Source of the DNA: Anthonomus grandis grandis
Taxonomy: Eukaryota; Arthropoda; Insecta; Coleoptera; Curculionidae
Reading direction: 5' to 3'
Length of the DNA: 64,000 bases
Assembly: GCF_022605725.1 (NCBI RefSeq)
Contig: NC_065551.1
Span: forward strand, 930,001-994,000
The translations under genes and the position numbers were made by a program. Under the pieces are notes generated by a model that saw nothing but the letters and a program-made list of their open reading frames with translations, was not told the origin of the DNA and did not search any database. How positions within the stretch are numbered: the first letter of the stretch is position 1; each line of letters begins with the position of its first letter. Positions 22,201 to 32,130 of this stretch are shown here, in pieces.

Positions 22201-22372
22201 AAATAAATAAGAAATCTTTTTCCCCATTGCCATCATCTGAGTCTGAAGATGATGAATGTTTATGTCTGATGTGCCTAGCAGCATTTACAGATAGTGTTCC
22301 GGGTGAAGAATGGATACAGTGTTCCATTTGCAAAAAATAGGCTCATTTAAGGTGCACTCCGGGTACTAGTAT
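19255..22372 (+). pseudogene. pogo-type transposase with C-terminal PHD-like zinc finger, broken
   Basis: The start is the ATG at 19255 (MRTYKRLTTRREAT). A frame change near 19375 leads to the 185-codon frame at 19434. DNA-binding features include WKINKMAGKDWLTAYLKRNP, typical of CENP-B/pogo HTH regions. Catalytic acids lie in RIWITDETGVS (first), VFVLLLDNHSSH (second) and HKLQPLDVSVFGPFK (third), a pogo DDD/E plan. A deletion or frame change occurs near 19985 and a TAG at 20278. The reading is interrupted by the LINE, then resumes at about 21804 with GPSTSQTIASETPDDNS. It ends in DDECLCLMC..AF with WIQCSICKK*AHLRCT (about 22245-22355), a Cys/His zinc finger whose Trp codon is TAG. Confidence 0.85.
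20526..21803 (-). mobile_element. 5'-truncated LINE inserted in the pogo transposase gene
   Basis: The element runs on the minus strand, its 3' tail being the TAAATA-type repeat at about 20530-20560. Minus-strand coding reads DRVDHGLLVNKLGKFGF, SYLTGRPQQVKVG, GVPQASNLGPPLFLIFLNDL, CLVFADDFKLFMH and SLNIDKCQILTF (21211-21852). It then reads MEYASVIWVPK, IERVQKRFLRYQYL and further C-terminal sequence (20740-21174). The FADD active site is kept. A stop separates the two frames near 21200. Candidate duplications CAGCATTTC (left) and CAGCACTTC (right) flank it. Confidence 0.8.
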
Positions 22373-22373
22373 A

Positions 22374-24727
22374 CAGTGTGGCCCAAATTGGGTGTACATG
22401 TATGGGTATCTTGGAAACTATAAGAGATAGAAAATTGGTTAAATAGGGAAAGTTGTAGGCCATTTAGTTACCAATTAAGTGCCGCTTTCAGAACGATTTT
22501 ATCTTTTTCCGATTTTGAAATATTTGGAAAAAATCAAAAAGTTGCATTATGGAAAAAGGGCTGTATTTTTTTTATTTCAACGTATTCCAGTCTGAGTTTC
22601 CATCCTCAACTTCTTTTTTTCTTATGGCGGCCATTTTGTTTTTTTGCTGAATTAAAAAGATCTTTTTCTTCCCTTTAAAATGATGTATAACACTTTATGA
22701 AAATATTTTGTGTTTAAGTCAAAAAATTAGATTATTTATACTTTAGGTTTATTTTTTGCTGAGTTGGCCATGACTTTTATTGGCATTTTGTCATACACAC
22801 AATTTTTATTAACTTACTAACTTGCTAACTTATACTTTTACGTAATTTCTAACTAAAACAATTAACTACTTGTAACAATAATATTACATTAAACTATTCA
22901 AAATGACGGCCATTTTTGTTAAAACATTTTTCACATTTCTTTAAAACACTTCTAGTTACCTTGCGCAGGGTGTTTCTATTTATATTATTTAAGACATTCC
23001 GAACCCTATCCTCTAGTTGTTCGCGTGTCGCAGGAGGTTCAAATTCGTAAACTTTATTTTTAACATATCCCCAAAGATAAAAATCCAGGGGTGTAATATC
23101 TGGAGACCTAGCTGGCCAATTTAGAGCACCGCGGTTCGCGATAAGTTTATTATTAAATGCTTGCGTTAACAAGTTTTGAACGTCCCGAGTATTATGTGCG
23201 GGACACCCGTCCTGTTGAAACCACACATCACTCCATATTTGTTCTTCAGGTATTATAGCTCTCACGGCAGGTAATATCTGCTCTTCCAAAAGATTTAAGT
23301 ATCTTTGACCCGTCAGTGTTTGGTTATAAATAAAGGGCCCAATAAGGTGAATATCTAAAAACAATTATAGCATTTTACTTAAAAATTATTTTGTGGAGTG
23401 GGTAATTAACTTACCGTACATACCACGCCATACATTAAATCCAAATCTTACTTGTAGTCTACGTTCAGCTACTTCATGAGGATTCTCAGTAGCCCAAAAG
23501 TGACGATTATGCCTGTTAAATATTCCGCAGTTGCTAAAAAACGTTTCGTCGGTCCAAATAATTTTCCTGCTGAAATTAGGTATTTCTTGACATTGCCTTA
23601 CAAACCAGTTTGAAAATTCTGATCGTCTTGGGTAGTCTGTATCCTTTAAACCTTGAACAATAGTAGGCTTATATGGATGATATTTATTTTTTAAGGACTC
23701 TTTGAATGGTAGTCCTTGGTATATTCATATCAGTTGCAGCTTTTCGGGTCGATGTTTTCGGGTTGGCATTAAAATGATCTAAAATGTTTTCATCGCGAGC
23801 TTCATTGTCCCTTTAATAATTTTTTGGCGTCGGTATTTCAAAACTTCCATGAGTTCTAAGGTTCATGACAAGCCTAGCTAATAGTCTTGGACCTGGCTGT
23901 TGTCTCTCAGGATACAGTTCCAAATACCTAGCGATTGCAAGATTTGCATTTCTATTACATGTAATATAACATTCCAATATGTCAAATTTTTCTTCACTGG
24001 TATATCGCATGGCTATTTTCGGAAATTAAAAATTTAAACAAAACTCACTAAAGACAAACGAAAACAACTAGATACGAAAAAACTATTTAACACTAACAAG
24101 AACAAGAACAAAAAATTAACAAGATAAGAACTACTAAACAAGATAAAAAGTTAAATCAAATAAATAATATTTTGCAAAACTGTCAGTAAATGACGCTAAA
24201 TCATTAAGCAATAATAATTGTTTATATGACAAATCGCCTCCGTAGTCATGGCCTCCGCATTCATGGCCAATTCCGCGAAAAATGAACTTTGTAACTTTTT
24301 GACATAAGAATGAAATATTTTCATAAAGTATTACACATCATTTTAAAGGAAAAAAAAAGGTCTTTTTAATTTAGCAAAAAAACAAAATGGCCGCCATAAG
24401 AAAAAAAGAAGTTGAGGATGAAATCTCAGAACCGAAACGTCGAAAATAAAAACTGAATTCAGGTATGCGTTGTCCATAAAAAGTTGTCCTAATAATGTTT
24501 TTACAGATTTTAAAAATACGTTGAAATAAAAAAAATACAGCCTTTTTTCAAAAATGCAACCTTTTGATTTTTTCCAAACATTTCAAAATCGGAAAAAGAT
24601 AAAATCGTTCTGAAAGCGGCACTTAATTGTTAACTAAATGCCCTACAACTTTTCCCATTTAACCAATTTTCTATCTCTTATAGTTTCCAAGATACCCATA
24701 CATGTACACCCAATTTGGGCCACACTG
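22374..24727 (-). mobile_element. Tc1/mariner-superfamily element with long inverted repeats (DD41D type)
   Basis: The termini begin CAGTGTGGCCCAAATTGGGT at 22374 and reversed at 24727, flanked by TA at 22372-22373 and 24728-24729. The inverted repeats are unusually long, aligning over about 210 bp from each end. They resume further in (about 22605-22735 against about 24300-24430). The right arm carries roughly 80 extra bases. The transposase gene runs on the minus strand between them. Confidence 0.9.
22894..24010 (-). pseudogene. DD41D mariner-like transposase, lightly disrupted
   Basis: The ATG at 24010 opens MRYTSEEKFDILECYITCNR, a DUF4817-type helix-turn-helix. A single stop (23813-23815) and one extra A in the tract near 23685-23692 interrupt it. 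Between and after them the reading gives STRKAATDMNIPRTTIQRVL, FSRKIIWTDETFFSNCGIFN (first Asp) and GFNVWRGMYG. A 60-bp intron (23355-23414, GTAAGT..TTTTAG) follows, then DIHLIGPFIYNQ, VWFQQDGCPAHNTR (second Asp) and ITPLDFYLWG (third Asp). Forty-one residues separate the second and third Asp, the DD41D spacing known from rosa-like elements. Only two lesions suggest fairly recent activity. Confidence 0.85.
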
Positions 24728-25310
24728 TATATTATATGTGTATAAACTGCGACAGCGATTAGTTTTTAATTTCCAAAATGTTTAATTTAGTTTTGGTAAT
24801 AAATTTTATGAGTATTTCTAAAATTAGATTTTTATTTTTCATCAGAAAACTGACTTAGCCAATGGCTGGCTAAGTCATGCTAGTTTAGTTTGTGTGGTTC
24901 AACTGGCCCCATGTGTCGGTTCAAGTTGTCCCATATGTGGGGTAAGTTGAGTCAACTATACCCAGCCATATTGCAGTTATTTTTACCTAAATAAAACAAT
25001 ATTTCGTCAAACTTATTAATTGCTTTTTAAAAACAAATAAACAATCCCTAGAATGTTTAATTATTTATATTAAATAATTACAACATGACCCTTCCATCCA
25101 ATGAGTTTTTCAATTCCATCCAACTGAGCCGGATTTTTCCAAATCGGGTCAACTAGCCCCACCCTATACCCTACCTCTAAGTACACTTTGTAATTGTTTG
25201 TTATATGTTTATAGTAAATTTAGGCATTCTTTGTAAATTGTACAGCAAATTTGCTTTTCAATAAACTTTTGGCTTTGACTTATTATTTGGTGTGCCATTG
25301 TAGAGTTTAC

Positions 25311-25841
25311 CCTTAGGACGTAAAAGACATGTTGCGCCATACATTATCGATAGGGCGAACTTTGCAAACTTCATTCTAATTTCAGTTTTGGCGCAGTCAA
25401 ACGCTACTGTTTACAAATTCACACGTAAATACGATAATAAAGAAAGATTTTTGTAAAATAAAGTTGGTGAAGAATTACGTTTTTTTTACTTTCAACGAAA
25501 TGGAACCGGCCTATGACAGAAAAAGAACTTTTATATGTCAAAATGATTCTGAAATAATGGGATTATCGGATGAGCAAAATAATTGTGAAGATGAATTTGA
25601 TGATGATATTATACACGATTTAGTAATAACAGAAAACGAAAATATAGATGCGGAAGAGATTGCGAATAGGAGAAAAGAATTTTTAAAAAATCGTAATTTT
25701 ACCGACAAATGGTTCACTTCTATACCCGAGCATATACATGAATTACCTGCTCCAATAAGTTTTTTTATGAAATATACAATGTCTTACTTGCCCTGTTTGA
25801 CTATTGATATTTCCGTAACTAGGAAAGACGAGGGCGGTTAA
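25311..25841 (+). pseudogene. piggyBac-like transposase N-terminal fragment
   Basis: The second Met (at 25500) of the frame begins MEPAYDRKRTFICQ. An acidic region follows, then NFTDKWFTSIPEHIHELPAP and ISFFMKY. Piggybac-derived transposases commonly have an acidic N-terminus followed by LP....FF. A CCCTTAGG sequence at 25311 preceded by TTTA resembles a piggyBac end (TTAA + CCC), but no matching right end was seen. The frame leaves the family after about residue 100 and stops at 25841. Catalytic acids are absent. This is a weak assignment based on a short match. Confidence 0.45.
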
Positions 25842-26152
25842 ATTAGAAAAAATTTGCCAATTTTGATGCTCATTCTAAATCCTTTTACAGTGTTGCAAAA
25901 TGTTTATTAGTTCGTGAATTACAGGGTGATTTATAAAAAACGCCAAATTTTATTTTAATTATTATTTCCAAAACTATTGGTTTTAGAAACTTACTTTTAA
26001 TTACAAAATTTTGTAATTTTTTGTTCTCTACAAAGCTTCACCTTTCATTTTTTTATGACGTTTGGTATCTTGGCAACGGACCTGCCTTTTTTATAATTTA
26101 TTTTGAAAGCATTTTTCATTCCCTTTAATTTTTAGGGGAATAAAAAATTAAT
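25842..26152. other. noncoding stretch, no assignment
   Basis: AT-rich sequence between the piggyBac-like fragment and the Sola-like element. It has ACAGGGTGATTTATAAAAAACGCC near 25921, which resembles the start of unknown repeats. No reading frame or terminal repeat was paired to it. Confidence 0.3.
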
Positions 26153-26156
26153 ATAT

Positions 26157-29100
26157 CGTCGGTCCAGTGCCAAAACCATGAATGTGCAAGATTTTCGAAT
26201 TTCCAAGCTTCTTTCCTATGCCACAGACGCGAATCTGATTATACGTCATTGATGTGGTGGGGGAGCAGAACCCATTTCGCCAATGTCAGTTTGCTTAGTT
26301 TGCTACGTTCGCTCTCAACGGCAAGGTAACGAATGTTATAGTTTCGCGATTTTGGCATTGTACAGAATAATATCGTGAAGTTGAAAGTGGTACTTTGGCT
26401 TTGACAAAATTTGTCAAAACAATCTGAAAGTACCGGATTCATCTGTTTGGATTTGTAATATCACAGAAACTAGTGTAATACGTAATACTGAATATGCGGC
26501 ACTTTTCAAATTTTGGCAAGAAAAAACTCATAAATAGTATTGTGAATGTTATAGTTTAGTGTTTCGTACTTTAATAAGAAAATTACTCTAGTTTTTTTGT
26601 GATTTTTTGTTTTAAAGATTAAAGTTGTGTGTTTAAAAATGGCATCTAGAGCTAAAAGAATAATGGAAATGGTGAGCCACAGAGAGTCTGCTGAGAATAC
26701 TTTTAACAAAGAGAATAAGGTATTGATACTTAAGATATAAAAATTCCTATACTAGGGCCTACAAATTCAGGCTTAAGTGCAAAACAATTAAGAGACTAAA
26801 ATCATATAAATTTAAATTATTTTTGTTTAAATTAATTAAATTTTTTTAGTTTAAATCGATATGATTTTAATCAGCTAATTTGTTTTGCATTTAGGTAAAC
26901 CTTAATTTTCAGACGCTAATATAGCACTTTTTATCTTTAAAGTTTTAAAAAGTTTATGTACTTACCTAACATATTTTTTTAAATATTTTGTGGTAGGTAC
27001 CTTTATCCTTGCCTTAATAACTAATACACACTGTTTTTTGCAGCCAACCGAGGCTCCGCCAGTATTCAAAACTGCTCATTCTCCTGATAATGTTGCAAAT
27101 ATTGAAACACTTGCCTATAATAATATTGGTGATGATTTTACCATAAGCGTTACTAACTTCGAATTAGAACAAAACATAAATATAACAGAAGGTAAAAAAT
27201 AATAAATTAGAGAAATAAAATTTAGCTAGTCTTTAACTGTGCATTTTTAAAAATAAAGTCGACGATGATGCTGAACAGCTGTCTAATGAAGTTATGACAT
27301 CGACCTTAAGGATACCAGATAATATCTTAACATTTGAAGATAATGCTTCTTCATCAGACAAGTATGACCCAGGCAACAGTTCTGATAGTACTAGCTGCTC
27401 TTCAAGTTGTTCTACCTGTTCAAGCACCTCAACTTCATCAAATGATGCTAATCCTGAGAATTTACAAGTAATTCAACCCGGTGAGTCGTAGACAATTATA
27501 TAGAGAAAGTAAAAAAAATAAAAGTGTTGATATTTTAGAGCATCCAATAAAAAGAAAAAGAAACAAATCGATGTAGAAGAAAAATATTAGAAAGGAAAAA
27601 AGGCGCAAAGGTGAAGCATACCTCGGTGCAAGAAACATAGAGAAAAACGCTCGTCCTCTTTTACCTTCTCCATGTTCGGGAAAGCCAAACCATAAATGCA
27701 TCACATTTATAAAAGAGAAAAACCGCCAAGAAATTTACAACCAGTTTCGCAACTTAGAATCTCTAGATGATCAAAGGACTTTTGTAATAAATCACGTGGA
27801 ACAAAAATTTAAGAGCAGGGTGACAAGAAATATTGAAAAATCTAGACGAACTTTTACCTGTGAGTATACCTTAACTGTGGATGGTCAGAAAAGAAAGGTT
27901 TGTCGTGAGTTTTTTATGGCAACTCTTAATATTACGGATTCGTTTATACGCACGGCATGTGAAAAACGTACTCCTTGTGGGATAATTAAGGGAGATTTAC
28001 GTGGTAGATTAGAATTTTATTAGAGATCACATTATGTCATTTCCTTGTGTAGAGTCACACTACTGCAGATCGTCGTCAAAAAAAAAGTATTTGGATGCCA
28101 GTTTAAACATTTCAATAATGCATAGATTGTATAAAGATATGTGCGTGGAAAAGAATATTAAACCAGTTTCCTTGGAAAAGTATCGAGTTATATTCAGTGA
28201 ATATAATTTAGGATTTTTTTGCCCAAAAAAATACCAATGCAGGAAATGTTTAGCCCAGAAGAACATGACAGACGAGGAAAAACAAAAAAATGAGGAGAAT
28301 TTCGAAAAACATATAACAAAAAAAACACGAGCTCGTGAGAATCGAGATGGTGATAAGCAAGCAGCAAAGGAAAATACAGATGTGCTATCTTTTAACTTTG
28401 ATATTCAGTCTGTACTTACAACCCCCAAAGGTCCAGCTGGCCAAATATTTTATTTAAGAAAGCTAGCAATCTATAACTTAACTATATACAACTTAGCAAA
28501 TCAAAATGTTGATTGCTACCTATGGGAAGAAACTCAGGGGAAAAGAGGCGCAATCGAAATATCTTCTTGCGTCCGCGAGTACTTGCTAGCCCACCATACT
28601 ATTAAAGAAGTTAGAATGATGTCAGATGGTTGTGGGGGCCAACAAAAAAATACCATATTTGCTGCTATGTGCCTTGAGGTTCTAGCAGTTCACTCTAATT
28701 TGATTCAAATAGACCATAAATTTTTTGAGACCGGCCACACCGAAATGGAGTGTGACTCCATACACTCTAAAATTGAACAAAAAGCTAAATATATACCTGT
28801 ATATTCTTCTGAAGGCTGGACCCAAATTATTAGAAGCGCTCGTATAAAACCACAACCATTCGCCGTAAAAAATTTAACATATGAAGATTTCTTTGACTTT
28901 AAAACATTTGGAGATCAATCATTTAAACTAAGTCAAATTCCATGGCGTAAAGTTTGTTGGATTCAATACCTTAAAGCTGATCAAACCAAATTGCTATACA
29001 AACTCAACTATGATGATGACTTTCAAGTCGCAAATATTACTAAAGGTAAAGGAAGGCCCAAAAAAGTAACATTAAGTAAAGCGTATAAAGATGAGTTACC

Positions 29101-29835
29101 GATTAATGCAGCAAAGTATCAAGATCTACAAAAAATGTGTACTGATCTTACCATACCAAAAATGTATCACCCATTTTATAAATCACTCAAGGTAAGTGAT
29201 AAAGTCAGGGATAGGTTGCCTGAACCAGACGTAGAGGAAGAAAGTGAAGATAATTTGTAATTTCGTTAAAAAAGTTTTTTGTAAAAACGTATTTTCGTAT
29301 TTTTTAAGTACTAAGTACAAATTTATTTGAAAATAGTATTTTTAAACACTACTTTTTGAATTTTTTTGGTAATAAAATAACTTTGGTAATAAAAAAATTG
29401 TTGTTTACTTTTCTTAACCTTTTAAATAAATGCGGCCCAAAAATAAAATTAGTTGCATACCCGAAATTGACTACAACTTTGTTTCATCATTCTTAAAAAA
29501 AAAAAACATAATTAACTTTAGTTTAATATTTATATTGAGTTAAAAGATTCTGGGCTAACCATTATATCGTAAAAATGTAACGCATTAAAACTCTTTTATA
29601 TTGCAATAATAGAATAACAAAAAGACAAAATTTCATGAATGTGACATATACAAAAAACAATACAAAATAGAAAAAAAATAGGCAACTATTAAACTAATTA
29701 AATATATACAGTAAGTACAAAAAGATCAAATACATAAGTCAGAACACTGATTTTTCACAGCAAATTATATCTTTTAATTGCAATTATCTCATAAACACGA
29801 TTTTGCACATTCATGGTTTTGGCACTGGACCGACG
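26157..29835 (+). mobile_element. Sola-like DNA transposon, copy 1 (3.68 kb)
   Basis: Termini beginning CGTCGGTCCAGTGCCAAAAC at 26157 and reversed at 29835 match for about 35 bp. ATAT flanks both sides (26153-26156 and 29836-29839), consistent with a 4-bp target duplication, though ATAT is palindromic and so ambiguous. The element encodes a multi-exon protein of the same family as the one at 49250-52151. That second element has an unambiguous 4-bp duplication. Confidence 0.75.
26639..29260 (+). pseudogene. Sola-like (DUF7869-type?) transposase, copy 1
   Basis: Exons inferred from splice sites and phase: 26639-26719 (MASRAKRIMEMVSHRESAEN..), 27044-27191, 27259-27480 (Ser-rich) and from 27539. 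The last exon has a TAG within its first 15 codons and a frame change near 28015-28030. The catalytic-looking core is largely open from 28034 to 29260. It includes PCVESHYCRSSS, two C..C pairs (KYQCRKCLAQ), FNFDIQSVLTTPKGPAGQIF, FYLRKLAIYNLTIY and ISSCVREYL. MMSDGCGGQQKNTIF and FFETGHTEMECDSIHSKIEQ follow. The acids in FDIQ, SDGCGGQ and MECDS are candidates for the active site. These motifs recur in copy 2. The Sola or DUF7869 name is from memory of the family and is not proven here. Confidence 0.65.
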
Positions 29836-29839
29836 ATAT

Positions 29840-30165
29840 GATACATCATTTGATGTATTACATTCATATGTTTCCCAACGTTTCAACGTATTAATAACCA
29901 TCATCAGAAATTTTTCCTTAGTGCGGATCTGACTCTTTTAATTGCTAAAAACTTAAATACTTTTGAATTTCAATTCGCAATTCATCTTAAGTGTCCTTTA
30001 AAACTATTAAAACTTATATAAAATAAATCACATTCGCTATAAAATCATAAGGTTATTATATGTACGTGTGTACCTAATGACTAGAGGATTCGATAAATAG
30101 TTAGAATAATATCCGATTGCAATAAAAGTAAGTCCTTACGTATGACAACTAGTATGACAACTTAC
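29840..30165. other. PARP intron sequence, nothing recognised
   Basis: No reading frame, terminal repeat or LINE motif was recognised between the Sola-like element and the PARP exon. The PARP 5' splice site is at 30165. Confidence 0.4.
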
Positions 30166-30410
30166 CCAACCGCCAATCCAGATTGCATTCACAAATAGAG
30201 GACGCCAATATTTCCGCAGTATCGTGGTAGACGCTGACAACTTCAGGAGTCGTTGAATGTTTCATTTGGAAATCGTGTTTTCTGTGTAGAAATTTTCCAT
30301 ATAGAAGAGGATTTTGGATTCTATAAATGTCTTCTCCTTGTGTAAGTCCGAACTTCCTCGCTTGTTTTCTATACTCACTAGTGTGTCTCTTTAGTTTGAC
30401 AAGTGCATAC
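30166..30410 (-). CDS. PARP-type ADP-ribosyltransferase, catalytic-domain exon (NAD-binding His side)
   Basis: The exon (245 bp) follows TTATTTTAAG and ends before GTAAGTTG. It encodes YALVKLKRHTSEYRKQARKF, then IYRIQNPLLYGKFLHRKHDF and VVSVYHDTAEILASSICECN with LDWRL. These align in order with S.EY..V...F, I..IQN..L...Y...K and LFHGTS...I...I...NFDWRL of PARP catalytic domains. The conserved His that binds NAD+ is present. The Gly after it, nearly invariant as HG, is Asp here (HD). The exon joins in phase to 4318-4592. It is bounded on both sides by transposon-filled introns and is uninterrupted. Confidence 0.85.
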
Positions 30411-30779
30411 CTTAAAATAATGTGACCAATAATAATAATAATCCAATTATACAAGGAATTTTTGGGAAAAATGAATATTGTAATAAATTTATGTTATATT
30501 ATCTACTTTTACAACTTTCTTCCCAAAACCTTTGTGAAGCTTTAAATTTTATTAAAAATTAAACATGTTCAGCCTCTACTATGTATTTATGCCACAATAG
30601 CATGCATAGTTGCTGGTAATAATCAAGATATTGAAACTTATTTGCTAGTTATTTTATTTATGTATTTATTACCATTTTACAATGAATAGAATTATAGCAT
30701 ACATATATGGTAATAAAATAATAGATAAAGATCACACAACCACTACTAAAGTTTAAAGTACCTACCTACAATATTAAAA

Positions 30780-31260
30780 TTTATATCACAATAATTTATA
30801 TAAAATACATTACAACCTGCTTTACTGACCTCTGAAAAATAGTGTCTAAAGTATTACAAAAATCTACAGTTTGTTGCATAGTATTTACATTTCTTACCAT
30901 TCTAAAAATAGATTTTTTTTGCCAAATCTGAAAAACATTTGTATGTCGGCTTCTTCTATAAGGTACATTTAGACATATAAGATTTAAAAGATCAGAGCAT
31001 TCAATTGTTCCATTTATAATTTTATGCAAAAAAGTCATATCAAGGTTTATTCTCGTTTCCAAAGTGTCAATATTGAGTAATCTTCTTAATTCTCCATAAT
31101 TCTCCATCAGTGTTCAAAAATTTCTCAAGTACGGTTGTGTTGATTGTTCTCCGTATAAAATCACGAATATTCCAGTACACAGTGAAGTTATTTTGGTGTA
31201 AGTTAGAAACCCAAATTAGTAGTGGCTTCTTGTTAGTGTTTTTCATATTTTGCATGCGGG
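30780..31260 (-). pseudogene. LINE C-terminal fragment, 3' part of a split copy
   Basis: Minus-strand frames give YGELRRLLNIDTLETRINL, TFLHKIINGTIECSDLLNLI and NVPYRRSRHTNVFQI. This is the region after the RT domain in jockey-like LINEs (compare YRLLNIEKLETRR at 41950-41990). The matching upstream piece, RMLGFLIRSARDF..IECVRNKIYWL, lies at 35348-35542 in the same orientation. The full-length LINE at 31280-35315 therefore seems to have inserted into this copy. Confidence 0.65.
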
Positions 31261-31380
31261 AAATCCCTTTAATTATACGTTAATTGTTAAAGTAAGTTAA
31301 ACAAAGGGTATTCATTCCAAGCATACACGCAAATTTGCGAAATTCTTTTTTGATTGGGATAGTATTCCTGAACAAATAAA

Positions 31381-32130
31381 ATGAGCTCCGAGGATCTGAC
31401 AAACAAACAACTTCTAGATTTGCTTACACAGAACATGCAGACTTTGAAAGCTGAAATTATCCAAGATTTGGGAACAAAGTTAAACGAAACAATACAAACT
31501 GTAAAAAATCTCGAAACTGAGAACAAAATTCTTAAAAAGCGTATTGAGCAATTGGAATATGAGTCACGATCAAATAATCTAATACTATTTGGCATACAGG
31601 AAACCATTAACGAAAATCTAAAATCTGTGGTTAGTGACTTCTCATCCTCCCTACTTCAAGTTAGTATTGGCTCTCAAGATATCGATGAGGCATATCGCAT
31701 TGGACAGAAGGCAAGTGGTAAGATCAGACCAATTTTAATTAAATTTCTAGCCAGCCATGTTGCCCGTGATGCACGGAAAAATGCTTATAAATTAAAAGAT
31801 AGTCAATACGCCCTCTCGGAAGACTTGCCTAACGAACTCCTTCAACTGAAAAAGAAATTACTTTTCTATAAAAAATCAGCACAGAGTCAGGGACATTCAG
31901 TAAAACTAAGAAAATACCATTTAGTAATAGATAACAAAAACTGGTATTTAGATGACCTGCTAAAACTCGCACCACAAACTCCTGGAACATCAAGTAGCAA
32001 CTCAACACTTGTGAATAGTAGACCCACTTTTCCTATCACATCTTCAGATGGAAATAATGCTCCGGTCCAACAGCTATTACCCCCGCCTAAACCAGTAAAT
32101 AAGAGATACAACTTTCGTTCAAAAAACTAA
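31381..32130 (+). CDS. LINE ORF1 protein (coiled coil plus RRM-like, L1-type)
   Basis: This intact 249-codon frame starts at the ATG at 31381 (MSSEDLTNKQLLDLLTQNMQ). Residues about 10-62 have a heptad-like Leu/Ile pattern ending LETENKILKKRIEQLEYE, which suggests a coiled coil. RSNNLILFGIQE follows, then DIDEAYRIGQKASGKIRPIL and a C-terminal ALSEDLP. That order matches the Transposase_22 (L1 ORF1p) family, which coats LINE RNA and acts as a nucleic-acid chaperone. The tail is Ser/Pro/Asn-rich. It overlaps or abuts ORF2, and its TAA is at 32128-32130. Confidence 0.8.
   Translation: MSSEDLTNKQLLDLLTQNMQTLKAEIIQDLGTKLNETIQTVKNLETENKILKKRIEQLEYESRSNNLILFGIQETINENLKSVVSDFSSSLLQVSIGSQDIDEAYRIGQKASGKIRPILIKFLASHVARDARKNAYKLKDSQYALSEDLPNELLQLKKKLLFYKKSAQSQGHSVKLRKYHLVIDNKNWYLDDLLKLAPQTPGTSSSNSTLVNSRPTFPITSSDGNNAPVQQLLPPPKPVNKRYNFRSKN

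Larger units (their letters stand above)
18742..25171 (+). mobile_element. pogo/Tigger-type DNA transposon with two nested insertions
   Basis: The termini are GGGTAGGGCGGGGCTAGTTG on the left and, reversed, GGGTATAGGGTGGGGCTAGTTG on the right. Each is flanked by TA (18740-18741 and 25172-25173). The ends also carry repeats of the GGGCTAGTTGA / GGGGTTAGTCGAG type (19131-19172, 24897-24961). Nested are a minus-strand LINE (about 20526-21803) and a DD41D mariner-like element (22374-24727). Without them it is about 2.8 kb, normal for pogo elements. Confidence 0.85.
17480..25285 (+). mobile_element. Non-LTR retrotransposon (jockey-like), 3' part, split by a pogo element
   Basis: RT-derived coding sequence covers 17540-18620. 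The 3' untranslated region reaches the pogo insertion at TA 18740-18741. It resumes at 25172 and runs on to AATAAACTTTTGGCTTTGAC near 25260-25280, which looks like a polyadenylation signal and LINE terminus. Removing 18742-25171 and one TA rejoins the two parts. Confidence 0.65.
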
